DNA of 64,000 bases, taken from Zeugodacus cucurbitae. Its lineage: Eukaryota; Arthropoda; Insecta; Diptera; Tephritidae. The notes under the pieces are model-generated. The model did no database searches, was not told the DNA's origin, and worked only from the letters and a program-made list of their open reading frames with translations. A program made the translations under genes and the position numbers. The stretch is taken from NCBI RefSeq assembly GCF_028554725.1, contig NC_071669.1:46274501-46338500 (forward strand), in the 5' to 3' direction. Below are positions 48,085 to 61,249 of the stretch, one piece after another (the stretch's first letter is position 1; each line of letters opens with the position of its first letter).

Positions 48085-51000
48085 TTTTTATATTGATTTT
48101 TAAGTATTATAAAATTAGGAGAATTTAAATTAAATGCCCTCAAAATCCCTCGAAACCTATTTTGTAATTATTTTCCAACAGGGCATGCATACAGCATATA
48201 AAAACCAAAATATGTGTACAAATTTATACAAATGCGTTTCGTATGTGAATTGATTTCTGTTGTGTGGCGCACATGTATGCATCAATGTCCCTTTTTTAGC
48301 GAAGCCAAGGGAACGCCAATTCTAACTTTGCGCACAAATCACACACAACACATACATTTACGATTGGCGCATGCATACTTACGGACAAACATAGAAATGT
48401 ATTCCTAAGCCATTCAATTCAAATGCATTTCGCCAACATAATAAATCATATAAAACGAATGATCACATTTATTTTTTTTTTCATTCTTTTTCAGATTACT
48501 CTTCGATATTAAATATTTCTCAGCGATTTTTGATCGCCAGACAAGCGAACATGACTGGCGAACATGGTCTCTCAGATCATGATGTGATGCCGATGCTAAT
48601 AACTCAAAAACTCATATTAAAATGCATAAATTCGTGACAACAACAACTACAAATAACAACTGCGCCAAAAGAATAACAATACAAACGAAAGAAAATGACA
48701 AAGGACTGTAGTACCACCGAAATTGTTGAGGATGACAGGGCTTAGTTTCAGTGAAAGGGTTACTCTTGCGGTAACGCGGGAAGTTTTTGTGCTAATTATG
48801 TTATTGAATATGAAAAATACGGTGTAAACTAGAAAGGGTTGTCTCTCGTGATTTAATAAACAAAAGGATTAATATGTAGGTTGGTTGTCAAAGATATGAA
48901 CTAAGTACCTCGAAAGCACGCTGAGTACTCCTCCAAAACTTTAGTGAAAGAACGTAAGGAGCCATGTCATATAAAATATGTTCAAATCTATATAGAAGGG
49001 TCTAAATATGAAGGAACTAGTTTTCAATTAAGCCAATGCGATTCGGAGTAGCAGAGAGAGACGAGAGCAGAGATTGCTTTCCGGCGAAATACGAAAATGT
49101 GGAAGTTCCTATGCTTTCAAGAATTGTTGATGATGCAGAATCAGAATGAATTCAATCGTCCAATGAGGCTTTACAATGGAAAGGGTATGTATGGAATTGT
49201 GGGTACCAGAAAAGTTAGGAAATCAAATCAAAGAAGACCCACATTTCAGCCGAATAAAGCTTAATAATTTCTCCTAAACCAATTTCACGACCACGTTAAC
49301 TGCTACAAGCTTTAATGTAATCACCCTTTATTGTCATTTGATGGGCATTACCAGCAAATGCTCACTTTACCAAGATCTACAGTTGTCAACGCTGGCGACA
49401 AACGATAAATGCATACAACGGCGATTATCAAATATGAACAAACAACTGCGCCAAAACCTGGCTGGCCCCCACACAGTACAGCACAGTCTGTAATGTATGT
49501 ATGTAAAAACAGTTTTTTTCCTTTTCGTTGCTGAAAGTAATTTCTGGCGCACGAGTGCCGACCAACTGATTTTACTTCGATACAACGGTGCACTCTTCAA
49601 ACCATGGCTCCAAACTTATGCCGCAGCGCACTCACTGACCCATTGCCGACTGCATGGCATTTTTCATAGTTCTGTAAGCGCTCTTTTATTTGTTCGAATT
49701 AAAATTTATGCCGGTAAATAATGTCATCCGCAGCGCATCGAAAAAGACATCGTCCAGAGCATAAACGACCGATAAAATTATGACAAAGTGGCCGACAACA
49801 AAAGCCTGAGAGATATTAGCGAAATATTAACGTGGAACTTGTACATATTTATTTATACGAACGACGATCGCGTACGATCATGAGGCGATCGCGGTGACTT
49901 GGCCAGGTGGAGTGTGACGGAGGGCGTGTATAACAAATGTATGCAGGGCGACAGTTGTTGCAACATGCAATGACAACTAAACAACACGACAAACCTTGCA
50001 GACGAATACACAGATGGTACGCAGACTGCGAGGAAAGTTCGAACTGTATCAGTTCGATTCAAAGTTCGGCTCTTTGGTGTGCTGCGGGTGTAGAGGAGTT
50101 GAACCGACAATATGCAAAAAAATTAGTTTTTAACTCCAACAAAACGAAGTACTCTTTTAAATTCCTCATTCATATGCGAGTTAAGCGAGAAGGCGTTCAA
50201 TATGTACTCGAGTAAACTCGTAATGCGATCGCACAGGGTTGCCGGATGAGAAAAAAATAGTTGAAGTGTATGCCCTACATTCGGTTGCTATGTCTTTGGG
50301 CAAATATTGAGAGATTTTTTTTAACGGTAAAAAAATTTTAATTAGACGGTTGTTTTTATCAATATCACACATTTATTTCTGGAAAAAGTGAATGTTAGTT
50401 TGTATATTCGAATAAAGGCAAATACCTACAATACCTCGACTTAGTCTAAATATAATAATATGGTATTCTCCGATCGATTTTTTAAAGTATGTGTTCTAAT
50501 ATCATCCCTGAGTCTAGCAGGATCCAAACTCGTCCAAATATCACAATCCGGATCATTATTGGATGCCTTTTGATGTATTCTAAAGGGCCTATTATTATAG
50601 TAGACCTTGCATTATAATATTCGAGATAAGTAGAAAGTTAAATAAACTACTATCTATTCAGAATAGACCCTGTTATATCCAACAAAGATCGACCTCTTGA
50701 CATGTTCTCTGTATTCTACTCTCCTTTGCCTATGGTCCGATAACTTCGAAATGGCTCGTTTGTCGGAACCACCGTTCGATGGCTTCTTTGATAATATATT
50801 TAACTTTCCTAGAAAAGCTTTGTTGATAATCGCTTTTTCTATAGGAAGAAATATGGAATTAATATGTGCTAAGACGACTATTGCAGGCCGACTTTTGAGA
50901 AACTAAAATACCGCAACTTACGACTCCTACAATCCTCATTCTTTCAGGCTTACTTATTTATTTCAGTTTATTTTCTCACTTTTCTCGCCGCTGTTGCAAC

Positions 51001-52220
51001 AGTTCGTTGTACAAACATGCATTTTTATGTTTGTATCATTTGTGAATTTCGCCCAAATACTTATTTGGTTGCAAAAGTCAAAACAAAGAGCTTTATGTAA
51101 CAACAACCAACCACGGGGGGTCTCGCTAGGCTGACTGCCTTAGGCGACTTGAAGAGGATGCTGCTGACGCTGATGGCACCGCCAAAAGCTTTGACTCAAC
51201 CCACCGCCACAAGTCACCACTGCTCCACCGATGCTGACCGAAAGGTGGTCGATTACTTGCATTGATGATCGCTGGCAGTTGTTGATACTGTTGTTTGTTG
51301 CATTTAGTTTTGTTGCCGAATATTGTCGACAACATGCGGGTACTTCGAATATCGTACACAGAGCAACTGTTGGCGGCATATTTGCACTCTTATCGATTGT
51401 TGCAGTTGTTGTTGCGCATGTTGTTTTGTTTGTTTCTGCTGCTCAGACACAAATTTAACAATAACAAACCGGCAACAACAATATTTGTTGCAACTACCCA
51501 GCGAGCAAGGCATAAACTTTGTGGCACTTCCACTCGCCTTTGGCCATGCGCCACAAATATTTGACGCAACTTCGATGCGAACGGCTGGTTGCGTCGCTTC
51601 GTGTTGTTGTTGCAACACATTCTGCGAATTTTGAATATCACAGAAATTATCATATATGTTTACATGAATCATATTTTTCTCCCAATCTACATGTACGTAT
51701 GCCGTACAGCTGTCTGCGGCTCCTTGCGCTGTGGCTCCTTTTGTTTTGTCGCTAGCTGTTGCTTTTGTTGTTGCAACAGTTGTAGTCTACAATTGCAAAC
51801 ACTGATTGTATGCTCCGATAATGATATGTGGCACAGAGCACCCGCCGTGGGGCAAGTGTGTGCCGCGCATGATGGCTCTGCACTTTCGGCTGTTGCACGA
51901 CGCATTTACATACACACAAATCTGGGTAATGCGTGCGAAATTCGGCCCCCGCAGTTCGGTTTAACTGGAATTGATTTTCAGCGACTGCGCGTTGATGATT
52001 TGTGAAGTTGGGGTTTTCAGTTTGGCGTTGCCCATGTTAAAAGTGGAAGAAGCGAAGATGTGAACATCTGCTCTAATATATGGCTAAGAAATGCGAATTT
52101 TCTGTTCCTAATTTTATTTATAGCAGGCGGAAATGAAACTTACTTCTTAAGAGGTTTTATCAGGAAGTTCAGTTGAGATGATGCCAAGGTAAGATTATTC
52201 TAAAACGATGGGTCCATGAC
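48085..52220. other. Gene-poor stretch
   Basis: No gene recognised. The block 51100-52000 is dominated by TTG/CAA triplets, which create overlapping long frames on both strands; these are compositional artefacts. No transposon protein is recognisable except that at 52230. Confidence 0.45.
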
Positions 52221-52229
52221 AGCTTTTTT

Positions 52230-52400
52230 TCTACTCATTCGATTCAGAATTCCGCTCGGCGAGTTGTTTATTTTTCCGAGTTTGGAAAGCAAATGAAGTT
52301 GCATGGGACCAAATCTGGAGAATATGTTGGATGGGTCAGCAATTCGTCAATTTGTTGGACCAGGTTGGTATTAACGACGTTAGTCGGTGCATTCACATTT
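52230..52400 (-). pseudogene. Mariner transposase fragment
   Basis: The minus strand reads QIDELLTHPTYSPDLVPCNFICFPN at about 52350-52275. This matches the mariner block around the third catalytic residue (HPPYSPDLAPCDFFLFP), with the catalytic Asp changed to Asn. The rest has decayed. Confidence 0.6.
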
Positions 52401-52409
52401 GAATAATAC

Positions 52410-55400
52410 TTTATTCTTCGTCGACCCTGTTACCGTTTTGCCTTGTTTAAGGGAGGTGTATGCAGATCAGTGATTTCTCATTTTCCAATTCTCAGAAATC
52501 CGTTAAGACCTTCGATTCGACCGTTCAGGACTCTTGATTCGACACGGCAGAGTTATCAATTTTATTTTCGTACTCATATATGTATATTCTTCCACACCTT
52601 TTAGCGTTCAATTTAACCAAATCTGTCATCAATATTCGCGCGAAGTACGAGCCAACAAATAAAAAACAAACACCCTTCAACACATAAAAGTAAAAATTAA
52701 TTCTTTATGACTTTATTCAAATATAATTTACAAAATTAAACTGCTCTTTTTAAGGGTGGAACTCAACCACCGAAACAAAATCTGTTCCCACCTACTCACC
52801 AAGTGATAGCAATGCCATGCTGCCACAAATCCATCGAACGCATCCCAGCCACATAGAACTCGGGTGCGTTCTCACAGCAGTCCTTCTCTCATCATTCTCA
52901 TTATAATGATGCATTAGATAAGATAACGAAGTGGAAAATTGAAATAAACAAGCGACACCAATAACAACACCATTGCCAATGCAATTACTGCCACCAACAA
53001 AATTACCATCATCATTATCAACACAATTTCGGTGTGATATCTAGAGGTTATTGTATTACTGTGAGAGGGCACATTTGCAGGCTGCAACGCGTTGAGGGTT
53101 GAAATTGGGTTTAATTTGATAAACAGTTTCATAAATAGCGCAAAGAGGGCGATTTACAACAACATAACGAAAAAGTGCGAAAGTAAGAGGAGGTAGATAA
53201 TTAAATTCCACAGCAACTTTTCCAAAGTGAATGACTTATAATTGGGGAGTGTGAATAATAATGCTAAATAGAATCATATAAATTGATAGGATAATTTTAA
53301 AATATTTTATTTTTGGGAGTGAAATTTTAAGAATAGATTTTAGTTTCTGTTTTCTAAGTTAGTTGGTTATTCAACTGGCAAAAAATACTAAGGAAGGATA
53401 GATATAGTTCGAGTTGAAGTATAGTTTTGTTTAAATAGCACTACTGCGCTCCTAAGCTCGGTTTGTTAAGTTCTCGACGACGGTATACTTTTCTTTGTGA
53501 TTCAAAGTTCCACCTAGTAAAGTGCCGCAGTGTACAATGGTATAAACGTTAGTATTCAGTCCAAACAATTATCGACTTGTTTCCTATATAAAGGAATTGA
53601 TTTTGTTCATTGACGGAGGACTTTACGAAGACTATTCGATTAGTACTTAATATATCACCCACCCCTGCTCAGTTATCCCGGACTTTCACTGCCAAGCCAA
53701 AATCGCAACTTTTGACAAAACAATAATGGATTCACCAACTGAAATTGCTCTTTTTTCTAAAAATTTTCTAAAATCTGCTGAAAATTTCACATTAGCAGTC
53801 TACAAGAATGTGAGGTTCTGCAATATTTCAATATTACCATTTTCTCTTTATTTATGATGGTTCCATGATAATAGAAACTGTATACGACTTCGAGGTTATA
53901 GAAATAGAAACTTAGGATCATTGTATTCAATTCTCCATAGTTCCAAAATATTTCGGGAATGAGTTGTCTTATAGAGACAAGCCATTTATTTATCGTTCAA
54001 TATTCCAGCGATTTCTAGTATCCGCAAAATAATGAACATCCAAGATCTCCACTAATTATTTCTTGTGATTTAACTATAATACACGTAGTAGATAGTACGA
54101 CTGTTATTTGGGTTGAGTCTTTTTGAGGGTTGGACAGATTATGCTTAAATTATAAACGTCATATCAAGTCGTAACCAGGAATGAATAACTTAACCCTTAA
54201 TCCGTCGACATCTAAAGTTTTGTTGTCCTTTCCTCGGTAAAGTGCTACCCAAATCCAATTGAGAATCCGGGTACATCTTTTCTATAAACGTTTCATTGTA
54301 ATCTTCATCATACTGGTTGGATAGGACCCATAAATTAAGTATACTCTAAACGTCAGTTATCAGACTTATGGGTGTAGTTTTTCAGGAACTTAATGTGGTC
54401 TTAAAGACTTCATACGGCAATCCTTCTGTACTCCAAGTTATCCTCCCAGGCTCACTAAAACCAAATTAAGTACTTGGCAGCAATACAGGAGGCTAAGTTT
54501 AATTGCTGAGCTTTAAAAGAAACAAACTGTCACACAAGTTTCCGTCAAGTGACGTGTGTATTTCACCACAACAACAATTGCAATAACAAAATTAAGATTG
54601 TCACTTTTGTCATGACATTAATAATTTACAGTTGGCCAAGTATAACCGAAACTATATTAAGAAGCACTATCTGGAAGATTTTCTTAATAACGAAAATGTC
54701 TACTATTTTTATCCTTCATTACTTCTTTCTACCCACTAGAAGATAAATTTTTAATGTGCACACCAGAATAGTTGGCATTGACCGGCAGCTGCTAATTTAG
54801 ACACTGATTTCTTTGCCACAGTTGGACAGTTTGTCTCAGCATAACCTTACAACGGTACTTGGTTGCAAATTTTCCAAATTTCCTCACTTGTAACGTACCT
54901 CAACTATTTTTCGGCCACTTCAACTTGGTCTTTGACTTTTATGTGAAGCGTTTTTATTCTCAGCTCTCTCTGCCAATCGATAAAACATGGAGCTGTTTAG
55001 CAATGCCACAAAAAGTGGCATGAATAAGTTAGTAAGTAAGTAAGTGGGCAAGCTGTGCGCATTCGTCGCTTAGCGTTATCAAGGCAGCAGCTACATTTTC
55101 ATCCGCAACAAATACAATGTTGTTAAACATATCGTTGCTGTTGCTAGTATCGCAGCAACATTTTTAACACAACGACATTTGGGGTTGTTAGTTCGGCCTT
55201 TATTTGCAACGATTTATTGTGGCATTACTTATATTTGTATTTGTTGTTAGTTTTTGTTATTTCTTTTCCTCCATATTATTTGTGATAAAACAAAAGATTG
55301 CAAATGTTCGCGTTAAGTTGTCGACTTCATACCGTCGATATCCAACTGTGCTTAGCACTGCAAGTTGCAAGTTGCTCTAATATCTTCAGCCAAATTTGCA

Positions 55401-57160
55401 TCTTCGCAGAATGGCATCGGCATGGTGTTAGACTGTAGCAGCCGAGTGGGGTTTATCCTCAATCTGCGCTGCAGCATCTGTTCCCGAAATGCGGTTTCTT
55501 CGTGTTGTACACGTACTAGTTGTGCTCAGCAACATTTTTTGCCACCTTTTTGGATTGGCTTTTCGAAGATTGTTGCTCTGATTTCGTCGACATATCTTCG
55601 CTTGTTAACTCGAATGCCTGCGCGGTGGGATATCATCCTGTTTGTTGCCGAGATAAAATCGTTTGTGTTCGTCGGCTGAAACGCTAGACATCATACTGGT
55701 TCAAGTGGTAAAGTTCGATCAGGTTCGGTTGGTTAGGTCAGAATAAAATGTATGAAAGCAACTGAATTAGTCTCGTTGTGATTTTAAACGATTACAACAT
55801 CCCTTGGTGTTATTGAATAAACTAAGTTCGACTTCTAAATATATAAATAGATCTATTGCGTTCTCTTGCGAAGAAATGGGAAAAGTGTTGATTGTCATTT
55901 ACCTATATTAATGGTGGAGATCTTATGTATAACTTAACACAATGAAACACAATAAAAATATAAACAAGAAGATCGCCATGAGTGTTTAATATAATTTCCT
56001 ATTCAAGATCCTACGGTGTTATCAAAAGTTGTTCAAAACTAAACAACTAAGTTATAAAGACGCAGCACCCTTATTTTGCTATGTACATACAGTCGGTAAT
56101 CGTAGCGTCTATATCCCCTATAGTCACTAAAGCACAGGACATTGATGTCTGAGAACAGGAACTTACGCCTAGACCCAGAGATTCGGGATTAATTCCTATT
56201 TATCGGTCTTTTATTGTTTTGGCGGCTTAACCTAAGCCCTTCACACAACCAAACGTGGTAGCCAAAATGGTTTCTTGGATAACTTTAGAACACCTGCTAT
56301 CTTGATTAACTTCTGCAGCAACTTTTAGTTTAGAATTGCGTTCATTATCCTAAGTGCTCATATAACCATGAGCTTGGCTTTCTTGATAAGAATGTATCAA
56401 TTTGAAGTTATCAATTTGATTTCATTAGACGAAAGTTTGTTGCTACATCATTATAGTGGTGAATTCACTGACTTTGTATCTCTATTTGATTATACCAGAT
56501 AACCACATTCCTATGGTCATAACTTTCACTCCAACATTCATACACGCAATTGTTTTCTTGTTTATTAGCAATGCTTAGCTTCCAACAACATAAATCTCCT
56601 TTCATGGATCTGTCCGCTTTATCCATTTAATCGCTAGCTGGCGCTCGTTGTGATCATTAAGAAAATTATGAAGTCAGTGATTTAATAAAGACATCGCTCA
56701 TAACATGGCCTAGTGTAAAATGGCAGTTAATTTTTAACAGCATTTTTGTGAATGCTTGCATTAACCACTTGTACATTGCACTTGTGTGTGGGAGTCGTAG
56801 TTGTTGTTGTTGTGGTGGCAGTAGCAATGCTGCTTAGTGTTGCTAATAAACTTGTTGCACAGCAACAGTAAACATGAATGCCTAAGCACTTGTCTATTTA
56901 AAGACACAAAAATATTACTTCTCTGCCTACTGGAGTACAGTCACAGTTATGAACATAAGCATGAACAAGTCAATGATGTACTATGTGATTACTAGGGTAG
57001 GCGACAATTGCAGGGGATCTTAAGCGAGATTGTTGGAAACTGAGAAATTGAAAAAAAAATAAAGTTATTATTAACAACAAATTAAAAATTAATTTAAAAA
57101 ACTGGTGAGTATTAGCTTGAGTTATAATATTTCAACCGACGTTAAAAGAAGTGTGCAGTC
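52410..57160. other. Gene-poor stretch
   Basis: No coding or RNA gene recognised. Simple repeats include agta near 55028-55045 and gttgttgttg near 56801. Open frames (for example 55365-55679) lack domain features. Confidence 0.45.
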
Positions 57161-57166
57161 CCTTAA

Positions 57167-57716
57167 GGGGTTACATGGGTTTTGTCGCGTAAAAAATGCC
57201 CAATTTTCAATATTTTGTTTTGTGTATATTATTATTTGTTTAATTCATACTTTTTTCTGTCTAATAGATACATATGTGTTTAAAGAATAATTTCTGAAAT
57301 TTTCAAAAAAAAAGTAAAACTCTTCCATTGCTACGTCATTTCCGGTGACCGCTCGGAGAAAGGTGCTTCCGCGTTGTCAACATAACTCCTGACCGGATCA
57401 TCCAAAATGAAAAACCAAAAATAAGTGTTTTAGGTAAGACCATAATTTCGTTCTTGAACGAAGTAAAGACAAAAAAAAGTGAAAATTGGAATTTTGGCAG
57501 ACATTTTTCCAAAAAAATAAAGATTTCGGTCAAATTTGCTTGACATTTTGTTTTTTTTTTTTTTAAATAGTTGTAATTGAAAAAAAATAAAATCTCCGAA
57601 ACTATTATTCGGATCGACTTGAAAATTTAGAACAATATTCTTGAGATGTTGTAGACATTAATAAGCCAAAAAAACAAAAAATCGATTTTTTGAATCCGCG
57701 AAACCCATGTAACCCC
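57167..57716. repeat. Inverted-repeat MITE with TTAA duplication
   Basis: It starts GGGGTTACATGGGTTT and ends AAACCCATGTAACCCC, an exact 16-bp inverted repeat that continues less perfectly inward (a cgcg motif on both sides). TTAA flanks it at 57163-57166 and 57717-57720, the target duplication of piggyBac-type transposition. The 550-bp interior is AT-rich and has no transposase. Confidence 0.85.
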
Positions 57717-58012
57717 TTAAGAAATGTGTTTACTAGATCAGAGCCACAGAGAAAGTTCAATGAAATAAGCCATAATAGTAGACGCACAAACTCTAGCATA
57801 CATGGAATATAAAATAGATAAGGAGACTATCGTAGACATTGCTGATAGTATAGTCCTAGTGGTGGCAGACAATAAGCAAGATCATTTTGAAATGAAATCT
57901 AACAACCCCGTTGAACTGGTCTGAGCTGAATCAGTAAGTATAGGAGATAGGCATCCAAGAAGCAAAAACAGGGCCGGTAAGTTAAACTAAAATTCGTAAA
58001 AATATCTGCTTC

Positions 58013-58650
58013 TGACGAGTCATCAACGAAGTGTGTGGTCTGGCGTTGTCCTGGTGGAACATTACACCCTTCCTGTTGGAAAATTCTGGACGCTTCTGGT
58101 CGATCGCCTGCCTCAAGCTGTCCAGTTGTTCGCAGTAGATGGTAGAATTAAGCGTCTGGCCATATGGAAGCAGCTCATAGTGGATGATTCCCTTCTAATC
58201 CCACCAAACACACAGCAAAACCTTCCTGGCCGTCAATCCCGGCTTGGCCACTGTTTTGAGGATTCACCGGCCTTCGAACACGATCATTTTCGCTTATTAT
58301 TGCCGTATGTGATCCATTTTTCGTCGACAGTCAAAAATAGGTCGAGTTCGTTCTGTTTTAGCAGGTAAACGCAGGCGTTGATTCGGTCCAGAAGGCGTCA
58401 AATCATGAGGCACCGAAACATCAACCTTTTGTGGCATCCAGCCTTCTGCAGATGGTTTCAAATGGTTTGGTGACTAACTCCCATCTCTTGAGCGATGTCA
58501 CGAGATGCCACATGCCGGTCTAACTCGATGTTTCGCATGATTTGATCGGTATTTGTTGTCATGGTGTCGGCTTCATCCGCCTGATTGTTATATCTGATGG
58601 AGATATTTTTTAACTGGGTTGCCATCTCTTTAAATTATTTAGTCGGAAAA
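58013..58650 (-). pseudogene. Mariner (DD34D-type) transposase relic, copy 1
   Basis: On the minus strand the relic has the helix-turn-helix end (RHVASRDIAQEMGVSHQTI), the first catalytic Asp in TVDEKWITY, and the stretch up to VMFHQDNARPHTS with the second Asp. Several stops and frameshifts occur. It is cut off just after the second catalytic block, at about 58013. Confidence 0.8.
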
Positions 58651-58659
58651 GTTAATTAA

Positions 58660-60650
58660 ACAAATGACTTTAATACGATATGCTGTTAAAAGTCCAAATG
58701 ACTTGTAATAGAAAAGTCTATGAGAAGTGGTGTCAACTATCTTAAATTATTATTTATTTAAAAATATGGAACAGAATGAAATACGGCAATATTGTATTTC
58801 AATTAGATTTAAGAATGATTTATGTCGAATATTTTTTGTAGAAGCGTTGCCAACACAAAACGGACAGATTTTGATATCAAATATAAAGTTTTTAAGAAAG
58901 GTAGGGGTTTCTACCAAGAATTATCTCAATCGAATCAGAGAATAATTTTTAATCAATAGATATTTCAAAATTGCTTCGAATATAAAAAAACAATTGTTAC
59001 GATGACAATATCCGGATTCTAAATACTGTCCCGATCAACCTAGTGCTACACACCTTCTAGCCAAATATGAGTAAAACACGTAAACTTACTCATGCACCAC
59101 TTTGCAACGTGGCGCGCGTATTTCAATCTCAAAGACAAACATAATAAAAATGTCGACACTTTAACGAGGCGATGAAGTTTACGAATTATGAGTTTGTAAT
59201 AAAAATGCGAGCAACAAACACACAAAGCCAACAAGTGTTGTATGTGTTTGAGGCCAAATGCATAGTGGGTTGATGAATTAATTATTGAATGGATGAGTTA
59301 ATGCCACGTTTTTGGATTGTAGTTATTAATCAATGAATATATATTAAAAAATATATGAAAAATAGTGGAAAATATATATATTATTTAAATCAAACATTTA
59401 AATTATTATTATTTTAATTGTTATTATTATTTAATTAAATACAATATTTTTATTATTTTTTATATTTTTATTAAACCAACTATAATGATAACTTTTCCCC
59501 CGCTTCAATGCATTATCTTTAATTACACAAATTAATTTTTACAACTGAATAAACCGTCTACATTATAATCATATTTAAGCAAAGGTTATTTCCGTTTTTA
59601 TGTGTTTAAATAACTTTTATGTCATAAGTGTTTGTTTGTTAAATCCAAATAAAATCTTATTAATTCCCCAACCAGCAATTCATTGGCGCCCACGCGCACT
59701 AAAGCGTCCCTTCAACGGTCATACCGTATGTAAGTGGTCAGTCGCTCACACACACTGCAATTCGCATCCGGTTTTTACGAGTGTCGAGTACTTGCTCGTA
59801 AACAAATGCCGCAGATCGTAAAATTAGCCGCCTGCTTCCTCCTTTCACTCTGCTCTGCATAATTAAATTGGTCGGCCTATGATGGCCAATATAATTTTTG
59901 TTTGGTAACCAACAAAGTCGTAAATAATTTATGGTCTCAATAATTTATATCCTTTCAAATATGTCTACCATGTGGCTGAGGACTAAATGTTTACGATATA
60001 AAAATATTTGGGATTATAATTGCATTTGCAAATAGCAACGCGTGTCATCATTTCAAAAGCAATCGCAAAGTCTACACTTCTAGTCATATGAAGATGGTAT
60101 TGGCGGAAGTGGTTAGGATAAATAACTTAATAAGCTCCACAAGCCTCTTGTATAAATTATGAAATCACTTCCCGATAAAAAAAGTTAGTTAAGCCGAAAA
60201 ATATAACCGTAAAAAAGTTCACTATCTGATTGGAACTCATAATAATGAACGAATTGTGACTGGCGTTTCTCTATATATTTTAGATAGTATTATATATTAT
60301 TGTAACAATCCATACCCATACCCATAACTAATTGAAGAAATACAAAATGTCAATAAAATTTTTTAGTAAAGAATCTCACCGAGTTCAGACTAAGTTCATT
60401 GGTATGACATATAAATGGTCCAACCTTATAAAAATGACGCTTTCATAAAAGCCGATACTATCAGCATATTTGAATATCATGATTTCCCGTAGATTGGATA
60501 AAATTCAGATAGAACTGACAACCAATTAATATTTGGTTTTAGAAAGATCCAGTTAATATTGGGTTGGAGAATATCTTCCGCCTTTTTGTCTTTTGAATTT
60601 CGCGGCTATGTATAAAGTGCTACAGAGCTCGCATCAGGCAAGGAAATTAT
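58660..60650. other. AT-rich intergenic
   Basis: No gene recognised. The part 59330-59480 is almost pure A/T. The frame at 58727-58945 has no recognisable features. Confidence 0.45.
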
Positions 60651-60654
60651 TTTT

Positions 60655-61242
60655 GTCAAGGCCGGTGAATCGTCTCAAGCCGGGATCGACGGCCAGGAAG
60701 ATTTTGCTGTATGTTTGGTGGGATTGGAAGGGGATCATCCACTATGAGCTGTTCCCATATGGCCAGACGCTTAATTCTACCATCTACCGCGGACAACTGG
60801 ACCGCTTGACGTAGGCGATCGACCAGAAGCGACCAGAATTGACCAACAGGAAGGGTGTAGTGTTCCACCAGGACAACGCCAGACCACACACTACGTTGAT
60901 GACTCGTTAGAAGCAACTGGAGCTCGGATGGAAGGTTTTATCGCAACCACCATATAGCCCGGACATAGCGCCAAGTGATTACCACCTGTTCCTTTCCATG
61001 ACGAACGCCCTTGGTGGTGTAAAGTTGAACTCAAAAGAGGCTTGTGAAAAGTGGCTGTCCGAGTTCTTCGCAAATAAGAAGGGAGTCTTCTAAGAGGGGG
61101 TATTATGAAGTTGCCGTCTAGATGGAAACAAATTACCTAACGAAACGGCGCATATTCGAACTAAATTCGATCACTGTAACACTTTTTATAAACCATTGAA
61201 TAAAGAGCAAAAAAGCGGAAGTGAGATATTTGACGACCTAAT
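60655..61242 (+). pseudogene. Mariner (DD34D-type) transposase relic, copy 2
   Basis: It covers the part from the middle of the catalytic domain to the C-terminus: CVWWDWKG-type start near 60713, HQDNARPHT-type block near 60875, then PPYSPDIAPSDYHLF at about 60948-60992 with the third Asp. Stops and frameshifts are present. The 3' terminus is probably near 61240 (ggaagtgagatatttgacgacctaata). It overlaps copy 1 for about 250 bases and lies in the opposite orientation. Confidence 0.8.
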
Positions 61243-61249
61243 ATATGGC

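Noticed and set aside
51231..52005. Many overlapping frames on both strands
   Set aside because: They are produced by TTG/CAA triplet repeats; no family resemblance.
55365..55679. 104-residue + frame and an overlapping minus-strand MSTKSEQQ-type frame that might be a retroelement gag start
   Set aside because: Neither continues into a recognisable retroelement protein, and no terminal repeats are visible.
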